In this document: positions 52,435 to 61,687 of the stretch, piece by piece | How positions within the stretch are numbered: the stretch's first letter is position 1 | Layout: the number at the start of each line of letters is the position of its first letter | Assembly: GCA_964372115.1 (NCBI GenBank) | Contig: CAYJPN010000020.1 | Location: 1-64,000 of the forward strand | Reading direction: 5' to 3' | DNA length: 64,000 nucleotides | From: CG2-30-36-16 sp964372115 | GTDB lineage: Bacteria; Bacteroidota; Ignavibacteria; Ignavibacteriales; Ignavibacteriaceae | Translations under genes and position numbers: made by a program | Notes under the pieces: generated by a model | The model's database searches: none | Seen by the model: only the letters and a program-made list of their open reading frames with translations | What the model was told of the DNA's origin: nothing

Positions 52435-54747
52435 TTACTTCAATATTTGCATCTTTTTTACTGCCTTAAAACTTCCAGCTTCTATTTTATAAAAATAAAC
52501 TCCGCTCGTTAACCCGTTAAATGTTGCAGAATTGAATGTAATTTCGTGACTTCCTGCTTCTTTGTAATCATTAACAAGTTCAGCCACCTCTTTACCGAGT
52601 ATATCAAATATTTTTAAACTTACTATTGCTCCTTCGGGTAGTTCATAGCTAATAGTTGTAACAGGATTAAAAGGGTTCGGGTAGTTTTGGTTAAGCGCAA
52701 ATCTTTCAGGTTTTATCCCAGCCGCAACATTTATTTTGGAGCTGTATTTGTAACTTCCGTCAAAATCAATTTGTTTTAATCGGTAAGTATAAGTTCCAAA
52801 ATGAGCGATAATATCTGTATAAGAATATACATGACGAAGTGACGATGTTCCGTTTCCCTCAACAAAACCAACTTTTTCCCAATTTAAAATCAAATTGTTT
52901 TGCGATTTTGAAGCACGCTCAATTTCAAAACCCCGGTTATTTATTTCGCTTGCTGTAGTCCAATCAAGTACAACAAAACTATTTTTTGATGTTCCTGTAA
53001 AACTTGTAAACTCAACCGGCAGAGGCGGAATTACAGAAATAGATGCTTGTTTTAACACTATATTGTTATATGGATCGAATGTAACTCCGGTAGGTTGATG
53101 ATTAAACTGCCACATATAAACCTGGTTATTGGCATCGTTCATAACGCGGATAACAGTATCGGGCGTGCTTATAAATGATATTTTCACTTCAATTGGCATT
53201 TTATGGAACGATGTGTTTGTCTGTGTTTGTTTTGCTACAAAACCAACCTGCCATAAATTGGTGCCGGCGCCGGTAATCCAATAATTATTGGCGTACACGG
53301 GATGATTAGGCTGATAAATCCATTCATCAAAAAACCATGTTAGGTCTTCGCCGTAAGCTGCGCTCATGTGATCTTTAAAGTCTGAAATAACAGCACTTTT
53401 ATATTTTAGAGCAGGATCGTTGGCATAGTTATGCAAACCCTGGAAGTAAGCCTGATCGCCAATAACATATCTTAAAAGATGATGTACACATGCGCCTTTT
53501 TGATATGTAATAGCGTAATTGAATAATGTGTTTGCATTTGGAGTGGTAATAGCCCAAGCAGGATTACTTATAGCCCAACCGGGATTTGAAGATAAATATG
53601 TTGATGCATCGCTGTTAATTTCAGATTTATAAGACGAATAACCTGATTTATGTTCAATCCAGAGTGCTTCAGTGTAAGTAGCAAATCCTTCGTTAAGCCA
53701 TATATCAGCCCATGTAGCGCAGGTAATCATATCACCAAACCATTGATGTGCATATTCATGTGCAATGAGGCTTTCATACCAACAGTTAGGACAAATACTG
53801 GTTAATGTTTGGTTTTCCATTCCGCCCCAAACAAATTGATTGTTTAAGGAAGCGAATCCATTTTTTTCAAACGGGTGTTCCCCAAATAACTGCGAAAATA
53901 CTGTTGTCATCTGAAGAAGTGATGTCTCAATAGCTCTAATCGATGAAACGCTTTCACCCGCATTCCAATAAAATCTCATAGGAACGCTGTCAGTAGGATT
54001 AGAAAGTTTATGCCAGTAAACAATGTCAAGGTTGTAATTTACTTTTCCAGTCATAACCATTAGATAAGTCGCAACCGGATCGCGGCTAATCCATTGATAA
54101 TAAATTGAATCTGCTGTTTTTATAGAATCTGCTAATCTTCCGTTTGAACCAAGTTTTACAGACACCGGAACTTTTGCAGTCAAATTCAAGGTTGCTTTGT
54201 CGGAGGGTTTATCCCAGCATGGAAACCACTTGCGGGCGCCTTCCGGTTCGCAATCTGTAAAAAGAAAACCGTTGCTCACGAATATAGCTCCATCACTAAC
54301 ATTTTTGTGCTTATAATAAATTTTTACCTCCGCAATTTCGCCGGGGTTATAAGTTCTATTTAAAGTTAGGGTAATCAAATTTGAAGCATGAATAAATGAA
54401 ACGGCTGCCATCGATACAGAATCAATTTGCAACGAACTTTGAACTGCGTTTAATTTTATTGAATTTAAAGTGCTGTCGACTTGAAACTTTATTATCACCG
54501 ATCCAGTAAATGATTTAGGATATGGTGAAATAAAACAGCTATACAAATCAAGATTCATTTTATAATCGAGCACATTAAAAGAATGTTTTATATCAGCGTT
54601 TGTATTTTCAATAAAAGAATTAGGCGAGTTAGATTTTTGCTGAGAACAAAGTGCAGAACCGCTTAGAGTTTGTGGGTTGTCCTGCGCAAATGTAAAAGTT
54701 GCAAAAAATAAAAACAAAAAAACAGTAGTAACAACTTTATATGTCAT
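52435..54747 (-). CDS. M1 family aminopeptidase with T9SS sorting domain
   Basis: 770 residues. Signal peptide (VVTTVFLFLFFATFTFAQ), an N-terminal M1 beta-domain, then the catalytic domain with GGMEN (substrate-binding) and HEYAHQWFGD plus the downstream NEGFATY Glu: the HExxH-x18-E zinc site near residue 328. After it come an Fn3-like segment and a type A sorting tail (NQNYPNPFNPVTTISY, then KIFDILGKEVAEL, ending MQILK). It is therefore probably secreted by T9SS and releases N-terminal amino acids from peptides outside the cell. Confidence 0.93.
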   Translation of the reverse strand: MTYKVVTTVFLFLFFATFTFAQDNPQTLSGSALCSQQKSNSPNSFIENTNADIKHSFNVLDYKMNLDLYSCFISPYPKSFTGSVIIKFQVDSTLNSIKLNAVQSSLQIDSVSMAAVSFIHASNLITLTLNRTYNPGEIAEVKIYYKHKNVSDGAIFVSNGFLFTDCEPEGARKWFPCWDKPSDKATLNLTAKVPVSVKLGSNGRLADSIKTADSIYYQWISRDPVATYLMVMTGKVNYNLDIVYWHKLSNPTDSVPMRFYWNAGESVSSIRAIETSLLQMTTVFSQLFGEHPFEKNGFASLNNQFVWGGMENQTLTSICPNCWYESLIAHEYAHQWFGDMITCATWADIWLNEGFATYTEALWIEHKSGYSSYKSEINSDASTYLSSNPGWAISNPAWAITTPNANTLFNYAITYQKGACVHHLLRYVIGDQAYFQGLHNYANDPALKYKSAVISDFKDHMSAAYGEDLTWFFDEWIYQPNHPVYANNYWITGAGTNLWQVGFVAKQTQTNTSFHKMPIEVKISFISTPDTVIRVMNDANNQVYMWQFNHQPTGVTFDPYNNIVLKQASISVIPPLPVEFTSFTGTSKNSFVVLDWTTASEINNRGFEIERASKSQNNLILNWEKVGFVEGNGTSSLRHVYSYTDIIAHFGTYTYRLKQIDFDGSYKYSSKINVAAGIKPERFALNQNYPNPFNPVTTISYELPEGAIVSLKIFDILGKEVAELVNDYKEAGSHEITFNSATFNGLTSGVYFYKIEAGSFKAVKKMQILK

Positions 54748-54833
54748 CGGAATAATCCTCGGTAATTAAAATTTGAGATTGTACTAAATTACGCCAAGCA
54801 AAATTAAAAACGAAGTACAAATTATTTGTAAAT

Positions 54834-54881
54834 AAAAAAGCGGTTAAGAAGGGAACAATTTGTTCATCCGCCTATCCGCTT
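54834..54881 (-). terminator. probable terminator of typA (minus strand)
   Basis: On the minus strand AAGCGG (54881 to 54876) pairs with CCGCTT (54843 to 54838), followed by further T residues. The intervening 32 bases contain an inner palindrome, GAACAA/TTGTTC, that could extend the structure. It lies 42 bases past the typA stop codon. The long loop makes it less certain than the other terminators. Confidence 0.5.
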
Positions 54882-54922
54882 ATAATTCAATAAATTTTAC
54901 AGGTACTTTTTTCCCTTATATA

Positions 54923-56782
54923 CTAATTGGATTGTAACATTGCCTGCTCTTGCGCATCTTTTTGTTTTGCTGCAAGTCGTGCGTTTTTTCTATCCATATC
55001 GGTTAAGTAGCGTTTACGAATTCGAATGCTGCTTGGAGTTACCTCAACATATTCGTCATCGGTTATCCATTCAATTGCCTGCTCAAGTGTGTGAATTGTC
55101 GGTGGTTCTAATCTTATAGCTTCATCAGCGCCGCTTGAGCGCATATTAGAAAGCTGTTTTGTCTTGTTCACATTTACGTGCATATCATTGTTTCGGGAGT
55201 TTTCGCCAACTACCATACCTTCGTAAACACTTGTGCCTGGATCAATAAAAAAGACGGAACGTTCTTGAAGTTTATACATTGCATAAGCTGATGCAACACC
55301 TGTTTCCATTGCTACAAGTGCGCCGCGCTGGCGGTGTGTAATTTCACCTTTGAATGGTTCATATCCTTCAAAGTTATGATGAAGAATTCCTGTGCCTCTT
55401 GTATCAGTCATAAATTCGGCGCGGTATCCAATAAGTCCACGTGATGGTATTAAGAATTCGAGACGTGTATTATCATTAAAGGTAATCATGTTTTTCATTT
55501 CACCTTTACGTTTTCCAAGTTTTTCTATCACTATTCCAACGTAATCCGCCGGTACGTCAATAATAACATGTTCCATCGGTTCTGAAAGAACATCATGAAT
55601 TCTTTTCATAATAACTTCAGGCTTACTAAGCTGAAGTTCAAAATTTTCTCGACGCATGTTTTCAATTAATATTGCGAGATGAAGTTCTCCACGCCCGCTC
55701 ACTTTGAACACATCCGGTGAGTCGGTCATTTCAACTCGTAAACTTACATTGGATTTTAACTCCCTCGAAAGTCTTTCGCTTATGTTTCTGGTTGTTACAT
55801 ACTTCCCTTCTAAACCTGCAAAGGGAGAATTATTAACCATAAAATTCATAGTAATTGTAGGTTCGTCGATCGCTACAAAAGGCAGCGGCTCCGCTTTTTT
55901 AGGATCACACAAAGTATCACCTATATCAACATCCTCAAGTCCGGCAATTGCACCGATATCCCCGGCTTCAATTAAATCGGTTTCTACACGTGCAATGTTT
56001 TGGAAGATATAAAGCTTTGTAATCTTTGCATTTGTTCTATCTCCCTCTCGTGAAATCAGCACTATGTTATCGCCAACTTTTATACTGCCGTTATGAATCC
56101 TGCCGACACCGATTCTTCCGAGGTAATCGTTATAATCAATAGCTGAGATCAGCATCTGAAACGGAGCTTCGAGATCGCAGATAGGTCCGGATACTTCATT
56201 TACAATTTTTTCAAAGAGTGGTTGTAGATTCTCGCTTTCGTCATCAAGATTGATCTTAGCGATGCCCTGCTTTGCGATTGCATAAACGTATGGAAAATCC
56301 AACTGATCATCGGTTGCGCCAAGAGATACGAATAAATCAAAAATTTCGTTCAATACTTCGTCTGGTCGCGCGTCTTTTCTGTCAATTTTGTTAATAACAA
56401 CAATCGGTTTTAAACCAAGTTCAAGAGATTTTTTTAAAACAAATTTGGTTTGAGGAAGCGGACCTTCAGCGGCATCTACCAATAAAAGAACACCCGTAAC
56501 CATTTTTAGTGTACGTTCAACCTCACCCCCAAAATCAGCGTGACCGGGAGTATCTATAATATTAATTTTATAGTTTTTATAATGAACGCTTAAATTTTTT
56601 GCGAGAATGGTAATTCCACGTTCTTTTTCAATAGCATTCGAGTCCATAACACGTTTTTCTACATGCTGATTAGCACGCCAAGCGCCGGTTTGTTTTAGCA
56701 TATGATCTACAAGAGTAGTTTTGCCGTGATCGACATGCGCAATAATTGCAATATTCCTAATATCTTCTCTAACCTTATTCAC
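54923..56782 (-). CDS. typA: translational GTPase TypA/BipA
   Basis: About 619 residues. Ribosome-associated GTPase needed for large-subunit assembly and stress adaptation. G1 is AHVDHGKTTLVDHM (residues about 15-28), followed by DTPGHADFGGEV and NKIDRKDARP. The C-terminal domain has GRGELHLAILIENMRREN and SRGLIGYRAEF, typical of BipA. I chose GTG 56782 because AGGAGA sits just upstream and the family's N-terminus (EDIRNIAIIAHVDHG) follows. The longer frame to 56839 adds a spurious hydrophobic stretch. Confidence 0.94.
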   Translation of the reverse strand: MNKVREDIRNIAIIAHVDHGKTTLVDHMLKQTGAWRANQHVEKRVMDSNAIEKERGITILAKNLSVHYKNYKINIIDTPGHADFGGEVERTLKMVTGVLLLVDAAEGPLPQTKFVLKKSLELGLKPIVVINKIDRKDARPDEVLNEIFDLFVSLGATDDQLDFPYVYAIAKQGIAKINLDDESENLQPLFEKIVNEVSGPICDLEAPFQMLISAIDYNDYLGRIGVGRIHNGSIKVGDNIVLISREGDRTNAKITKLYIFQNIARVETDLIEAGDIGAIAGLEDVDIGDTLCDPKKAEPLPFVAIDEPTITMNFMVNNSPFAGLEGKYVTTRNISERLSRELKSNVSLRVEMTDSPDVFKVSGRGELHLAILIENMRRENFELQLSKPEVIMKRIHDVLSEPMEHVIIDVPADYVGIVIEKLGKRKGEMKNMITFNDNTRLEFLIPSRGLIGYRAEFMTDTRGTGILHHNFEGYEPFKGEITHRQRGALVAMETGVASAYAMYKLQERSVFFIDPGTSVYEGMVVGENSRNNDMHVNVNKTKQLSNMRSSGADEAIRLEPPTIHTLEQAIEWITDDEYVEVTPSSIRIRKRYLTDMDRKNARLAAKQKDAQEQAMLQSN

Positions 56783-56903
56783 AAATCTCCTGGTAAATAT
56801 AAAAATTGAAGCAATAAATATAGATAAGCGGAGGTGCATTTACAATGGAATAGGAGTAACCCCGTGAAGCAATTTTGGGGCTTAAAATAACGGTTTAGTT
56901 ATT

Positions 56904-57194
56904 CTATGTTATTATTTGGGTGTTCAGTGCTATTTCTTCAAGAACAGATGATACTTTCAGGCAGTTTGTCATTTCCCCTTTAAAAACTATTGCCCTCCCC
57001 TTTACATGAACTTCGAATGCATATCCCCTTGCACTTTCATACGAACAATTGGTAGCTTTTATTAACTGCAAAATTACCTCATCAAACGTATGCCAGTCGT
57101 CATTGTATAGAATAACCCGACTTTCGAGACCGATGATTGTTTCTTCTTCAGTTAATACTTCAATTTCCGGAAGTTCAAATTTTTTCTTTTCCAT
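56904..57194 (-). CDS. clpS: ATP-dependent Clp protease adaptor ClpS
   Basis: 96 residues. Delivers N-degron substrates to ClpAP. RVILYNDDWHTFDEVILQL has the substrate-binding NDD(W/Y)HT motif, followed by ARGYAFEVHVKGRA. The N-terminal extension is short and charged. No ribosome site is visible before the ATG, and a TAnnTTTG box ends only four bases upstream, so translation may be leaderless. Divergent from etfB. Confidence 0.92.
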   Translation of the reverse strand: MEKKKFELPEIEVLTEEETIIGLESRVILYNDDWHTFDEVILQLIKATNCSYESARGYAFEVHVKGRAIVFKGEMTNCLKVSSVLEEIALNTQIIT

Positions 57195-57198
57195 GGGG

Positions 57199-57229
57199 CA
57201 AATTTACACAACCGGAACTATTATTTAAA
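57199..57229 (-). promoter_or_regulatory. candidate promoter of clpS, probably leaderless
   Basis: On the minus strand TAAATTTG (57206 to 57199) is a perfect TAnnTTTG, with TTTA (57229 to 57226) 19 bases upstream as -33 box. Only CCCC separates it from the ATG (57194), so transcription is expected to start at or very near the A of the start codon. Confidence 0.5.
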
Positions 57230-57260
57230 GTCTTTTCCGTCAACTACCTGTATTAAAAAT

Positions 57261-57268
57261 TATATTTG
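57261..57268 (+). promoter_or_regulatory. candidate -7 box upstream of etfB
   Basis: TATATTTG is a perfect TAnnTTTG 97 bases before the etfB ATG. I see no good TTTG at the -33 distance. It shares the 171-base divergent region with the clpS promoter. Confidence 0.35.
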
Positions 57269-57365
57269 CACTTTCTGCTAAACATTCACGTTACAATAGT
57301 TTGATTTTATACGGGGGTATGGTTATATTTTTCTTATTAAAAACAAAGCACTATTTGGAGGTTTA

Positions 57366-58112
57366 ATGAAAATAGCAGTATGTGTTAGCCATGTACCGGA
57401 CACTGCTACGAAAATAAAAATTGCTGATGAGGGAAAACAGATTGATCCTAACGGCGTTACTTTTATTTTGAATCCTTACGATGAATTTGCTGTTGAAGAA
57501 GCTCTGAAACAAAAAGAAGCGCTCGGAGGAGAAGTAGTGGTCTTTAGTCTCGGCGGAGATTCAAGCAAAGAAACAATTCGTAAAGCTCTCGCAATGGGCG
57601 CAGATAGAGGCGTTCTTTTAAAGGATGAAACCACTCGCGATTCGATTGGTGTTGCTAAGGCGCTTTCAGAAGCAATTAAAGAAGAAGGCTGTGAATTTGT
57701 ATTTTGCGGCAAACAGTCTGTTGATTATGACGATTCGATAGTCGGGCAGTTGATAGCAGCCATGCTTGGTTATAACTGTGTATCTATTGTTGTTGATTTG
57801 AAAGTTGCCGGGAATAAAATTACAGCGGAAAGAGAAATTGAAGGTGGGCGTGAAGTGGTTGAAACGGAGTTTCCGGTTGTTATTACAGCTCAAAAAGGTC
57901 TTAACGAACCTCGCTACGCATCCTTAAAAGGAATTATGTCGGCAAAGAAAAAAACTATTGAAGAAAAATCGGCGGCAGTTGTAGAAACCACTACCGAAGT
58001 TGTAAAGATGCACAAACCTTCTCCAAAACAACCGGGTAGAATACTCGGCAGCGATGTTTCTGTTGTACCGGAACTCGTTCGGTTGTTAAGAGAAGAAGCA
58101 AAAGTAATTTAA
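57366..58112 (+). CDS. etfB: electron transfer flavoprotein subunit beta
   Basis: 248 residues. EtfB begins KIAVCVSHVPDTATKIKI, with NPYDEFAVEEAL and the ETF-beta signature segment VETEFPVVITAQKGLNEPRY. With EtfA it carries electrons from acyl-CoA dehydrogenases to the quinone pool, or takes part in flavin-based bifurcation. The group cannot be decided here. TTGGAGG precedes the ATG. etfA follows after 14 bases. Confidence 0.95.
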   Translation: MKIAVCVSHVPDTATKIKIADEGKQIDPNGVTFILNPYDEFAVEEALKQKEALGGEVVVFSLGGDSSKETIRKALAMGADRGVLLKDETTRDSIGVAKALSEAIKEEGCEFVFCGKQSVDYDDSIVGQLIAAMLGYNCVSIVVDLKVAGNKITAEREIEGGREVVETEFPVVITAQKGLNEPRYASLKGIMSAKKKTIEEKSAAVVETTTEVVKMHKPSPKQPGRILGSDVSVVPELVRLLREEAKVI

Positions 58113-58126
58113 GGAGATGAATAAAA

Positions 58127-59098
58127 ATGGCGAATAAAATTCTGGCAATTCTTGAACAAAGAGAAGGCAGCATAAAAAGAGCATCATTTGAGGCGGTTAC
58201 GGTTGCGGCTAATCTCGCATTAAAATTAAATTACGAAGTTGAAGCTGTTGCGATAGGCAACGAAATAAAAAACTTAAGTGATGTTTCAAAGTACGGCATA
58301 AAAAACATTAAACATTTTAAAAACGACCAATTGGAAAAATACAGCACAACCGCTTACTCCGACGTGATTACTGAGTATGCCAAAGAAGTTGATGCGGAAT
58401 ATATAATAATTGCCAATACTTCATTAGGAAGAGATTTAGCTCCTTTTATAGCGGTTAAAATTAACGCAGGCATTTTAACTGATTGTACAAATATTGAAGT
58501 AGAAAATGGTACGGTTGTAGTTACCCGTCCGGTTTATGGCGCAAAAGCTTTGATAGATGTTCAATTTAAAAGTGCAAAAAAAGTTATAACAACACGTCCT
58601 AATGTATTTAAAGCAGAAATTGATGAAACCTCTGCACCGGCGGAGATTGTTATAAAAGAAGTAATAGCACCAAATTTAAAATGCCGTGTTGTTGATACAA
58701 AAAAATCAGAAGGAAAACTTGATGTAGCAGAGGCGGATATAATTGTCTCGGGCGGCAGAGGAATAAAAGGACCGGAAAATTTCAACTTAATTGAAAATCT
58801 TGCCGGTGCACTTGGAGCCGCAGTGGGAGCATCACGCGCAGTTGTAGACGCCGGTTGGAGACCTCATCGCGAACAAGTTGGGCAGACTGGTAAAACTGTG
58901 TCCCCTTCTCTTTACGTTGCTTGCGGTATTTCGGGTGCCATTCAACACCTTGCAGGAATGTCATCATCAAAATATATTGTGGCTATCAATAAAGATAAAG
59001 ATGCTCCGATTTTTTCGGTAGCTGACTATGGAATAGCCGGAGATGTATTTGAGATACTTCCGGCATTAACTGAAGAGATAAAAAAGTATAAATCTTAA
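58127..59098 (+). CDS. etfA: electron transfer flavoprotein subunit alpha
   Basis: 323 residues. The N-terminal domain (to about 190) is followed by the FAD-binding domain with SGGRGIKGPENF, GASRAVVDAGWRPH and the signature YVACGISGAIQHLAGM, then INKDKDAPIFSVADYGI. Together with EtfB it forms the ETF heterodimer. No acyl-CoA dehydrogenase or ETF-quinone oxidoreductase gene is nearby. AAGGAGA precedes the ATG. Confidence 0.96.
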   Translation: MANKILAILEQREGSIKRASFEAVTVAANLALKLNYEVEAVAIGNEIKNLSDVSKYGIKNIKHFKNDQLEKYSTTAYSDVITEYAKEVDAEYIIIANTSLGRDLAPFIAVKINAGILTDCTNIEVENGTVVVTRPVYGAKALIDVQFKSAKKVITTRPNVFKAEIDETSAPAEIVIKEVIAPNLKCRVVDTKKSEGKLDVAEADIIVSGGRGIKGPENFNLIENLAGALGAAVGASRAVVDAGWRPHREQVGQTGKTVSPSLYVACGISGAIQHLAGMSSSKYIVAINKDKDAPIFSVADYGIAGDVFEILPALTEEIKKYKS

Positions 59099-59115
59099 TG
59101 GATTAGGAGATTTTA

Positions 59116-59703
59116 TTGCACAAGATTCAATGTGAAATATTAGGGTTATCAACAAGCCCCTCTACTGGAGGGGCATATGCCTTACTCTTAAAAGAGATTG
59201 ATGGGAATAGGCGTTTACCAATAATTATAGGTTCTTATGAAGCGCAGGCAATCGCATTAGAGATTGAAGGGATCAAACCTCCACGCCCTCTTACACATGA
59301 TCTACTGAAGCAGATGATTGACAACCTCGGAGCATCTGTCCTCGAGGTACTAATTGATGAACTAAGGGATAATACATTTTTCGCAAAAATAATACTCGAG
59401 GTTTCCACTTTAACAAATGAAATAGACAGCCGTCCGAGCGATGCTATTGCACTTGCCGTTAGAACCGGCTCTCCAATATATGTTTCCGACCTCGTAATGA
59501 AATCTGCTGCATTTGTTCCAGCCGAAGAAATTACGCCTGATACAGAGAGAATTAGTGATATCTTCGATGAGGAGAAACCAAAATCAAAAGAAGCAAAATT
59601 AGCCGCGTTGCAAAATCAGATGCGGGAAGCAATTGAAACCGAAGATTATGAACGGGCGGCTAAACTTCGTGATGAAATTAAAAACCTTACTAGTAATAAT
59701 TAA
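59116..59703 (+). CDS. bifunctional nuclease (DUF151) with C-terminal UVR motif
   Basis: 195 residues. The BFN domain (about 1-135) shows ALLLKEIDGNRRLPIIIG, EAQAIALEIEGI and SRPSDAIALAVRTGSPIYV (DSRPSDAIALAVR). The last 35 residues are a UvrB/UvrC motif (LQNQMREAIETEDYERAAKLRDEI, in part). This domain pair is frequent in Bacteroidota and relatives; nuclease activity has been reported for some BFN proteins. The start is TTG at 59116, with AGGAG at 59105-59109. Third gene of the etf operon. Confidence 0.88.
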   Translation: MHKIQCEILGLSTSPSTGGAYALLLKEIDGNRRLPIIIGSYEAQAIALEIEGIKPPRPLTHDLLKQMIDNLGASVLEVLIDELRDNTFFAKIILEVSTLTNEIDSRPSDAIALAVRTGSPIYVSDLVMKSAAFVPAEEITPDTERISDIFDEEKPKSKEAKLAALQNQMREAIETEDYERAAKLRDEIKNLTSNN

Positions 59704-59727
59704 GGGTATTTACGCGAATACCCTTTT
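59702..59727 (+). terminator. terminator between convergent genes
   Basis: AAGGGTATT (59702-59710) pairs with AATACCCTT (59717-59725) with a six-base loop and a short T-run. It overlaps the stop codons of both the BFN gene and the opposing DUF2851 gene. The T-run favours the + strand. Confidence 0.8.
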
Positions 59728-61191
59728 ACCCATCGGACAAACTTTACAGGGATCTGCATGCCCGCAGTTTTCCCTAAACAACTCAATCATTCCCTGATAA
59801 AGTAATGCGCGTCGTGATGCTTTTTTTAAGTTTATTGATTCTGATATTTCTTTAACAAGTCGGTTATCACTGTGCTGGGAATAGTTTGTATACAGTTTTA
59901 TGACATTTTTAGCAGCTTTTTCTTTTCCGAATATTTCAAAGTAAAGATGCGCAATTGGTAAAATAATATTTACAATAATTTCATCTGCCCGGGAAGTGCC
60001 TACAAAATATTTTATCGCTACATCTGACGGTTTATCGAATACAAAATGATTTGCCCAATAACCTTCTGCATCTACACGGAAATAGTTTTTCATTACTCTC
60101 TCAAGCGTGATTACGTCTTCTACTTCTTCAAAACTTCTTAATAATTTGTGAACCAGATTTTCTTTGAGAATTTTGTTTATAAGTCGGCTGCCTCCGGCAA
60201 TACGAATTGTGGGAAAATTTATAGGTCGTTGCCCATAAAAATGCCATTGTTCCTCCGAATATGTTACTCCGCTATATGAAGATTTTATTTCTGACCAGAA
60301 TTTAGCAAGGTTTCTTGTGTATTCTGATGTTTCTTGATCCGGCAGATTGTAGATATCCGGCATTATACCGGAGACGTTGAATAACGCGGCTTCAACGTAT
60401 TGAATAAAATTATCTCTTTCCATAAACAGCGATAAAAACTCTATGTCTATCGACCGTGCAAGTTTTATCATTATTTCTTTATTTTTTGAATAACCGAGGG
60501 CTTCAAAAACGGATTCGATTAGTAATTGCTGCCAGATAACTTTTGACTTAAAATCATCTGGTGACGAATATTTTTCCAGTTGCATCTCATCATAATCATA
60601 TTTTACAACCGGTTCGCTCAAATTTACTTCTTTAAGATATTTAAGTTCTTTAAGCCGGGCTAAAAACTTTTTCTTTTTGTTTTTAAATCGTTTAATACCG
60701 AGTTGAGTGATTATTTCAATTTTTTCATTTTCATCAAGTTCTTTTGCAAGTTCAGCACAAGGCATTGTAAATATTCTGTTGTTTCGCTCTTTTAAAATTG
60801 CATCGTGCAACGCACTTCTTAAACCGGTTGCAATACATTCATCGATAGATATTGATTGTACTTTTCGTCCTTCGCTTGTATAAACATGAGTCCGTTTTGA
60901 ATTGCTCTGAAGAACAACATGCAAAACAACTTTATCGTAACGTTTGTTAAGGTTGTGCCCGTGGTTTTTCCAGTCCGAATATGTGCCGTCAATTTCTATA
61001 TCACCGCAAAAAGTAAGATGCCCAATTTTTATTCGGGCATTTTTAAAATCCGGTCCGCTGGTATCTTTGTTTTCAACGCCTGCATCGAGCACTGCAATAA
61101 TATCGCCGTCTTTTGTTCGTAAGTTTTGTATAAAATCTTGTTTCTTCCATATTTCATATAGAAATTTTTCTTTGATGTTATACTTTTCCAT
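59710..61191 (-). CDS. DUF2851 family protein
   Basis: 493 residues. Bacteroidota family of unknown function. Characteristic patterns are GDIEIDGTYSDWKNHGHNLN, YDKVVLHVVLQS, then WHFYGQRPINFPTIRI in the middle, and a cysteine-rich end (CGHADPCKVCPMG) that could bind metal. The first part resembles a nuclease-like alpha/beta fold, but I cannot identify catalytic residues with confidence. It overlaps the next upstream gene by 14 bases. Confidence 0.85.
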   Translation of the reverse strand: MEKYNIKEKFLYEIWKKQDFIQNLRTKDGDIIAVLDAGVENKDTSGPDFKNARIKIGHLTFCGDIEIDGTYSDWKNHGHNLNKRYDKVVLHVVLQSNSKRTHVYTSEGRKVQSISIDECIATGLRSALHDAILKERNNRIFTMPCAELAKELDENEKIEIITQLGIKRFKNKKKKFLARLKELKYLKEVNLSEPVVKYDYDEMQLEKYSSPDDFKSKVIWQQLLIESVFEALGYSKNKEIMIKLARSIDIEFLSLFMERDNFIQYVEAALFNVSGIMPDIYNLPDQETSEYTRNLAKFWSEIKSSYSGVTYSEEQWHFYGQRPINFPTIRIAGGSRLINKILKENLVHKLLRSFEEVEDVITLERVMKNYFRVDAEGYWANHFVFDKPSDVAIKYFVGTSRADEIIVNIILPIAHLYFEIFGKEKAAKNVIKLYTNYSQHSDNRLVKEISESINLKKASRRALLYQGMIELFRENCGHADPCKVCPMGKRVFA

Positions 61192-61687
61192 CCTTTTCCC
61201 TTTTGATTAAATGAATGATAGAATAAACTGAAATGGAACGTTTTGAGCCTTTTCTGTAAAAAGTTTCTAATACGTTTTCTCCTATATTCAATCTTACATT
61301 ATTAAACTTGTAAACACCCTGCCCAATTTGATAGAACATGTCGATTTTTCGGTTATTTCTGAACAGGAATAAATCAATATTTTTTACACCGACAGGAGCC
61401 ACTACTTCAACGGATATTACTTGAGTGTTAACTTCTACGGTATCTTTTAAATTTTTAAATTGTAAAAATGGATATTTAGGATCGATGATGAGGTTTGATA
61501 AATCGTAAACGTCGGGGAATAAATCAACCGGAAGTTCTTCATCTATTCTTTCAGTTTCGTTTTCCGTTTGGTTATTAGGTTTATTAACTGCCACTCCGGT
61601 ATCCTTTTTCATTGAGTTTTCATTTACGTTGAGAAAACTTACGAATAAAAGAATAAAGAATAAAATAAAAAAAACTACTTTTTTCAT
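61178..61687 (-). CDS. hypothetical protein with N-terminal membrane/signal helix
   Basis: 169 residues, not recognised. A hydrophobic helix (FFILFFILLFVSFL) is followed by an Asn/Glu/Thr-rich linker to about residue 55 and a beta-rich domain (VISVEVVAPVGVKNIDLFLF, NNVRLNIGENVLETFY) that could be Ig-like. Probably exported or membrane-anchored. It starts in the pyrF stop (ATGA) and its end overlaps DUF2851, so the three are likely co-expressed. Confidence 0.7.
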   Translation of the reverse strand: MKKVVFFILFFILLFVSFLNVNENSMKKDTGVAVNKPNNQTENETERIDEELPVDLFPDVYDLSNLIIDPKYPFLQFKNLKDTVEVNTQVISVEVVAPVGVKNIDLFLFRNNRKIDMFYQIGQGVYKFNNVRLNIGENVLETFYRKGSKRSISVYSIIHLIKREKDGKV

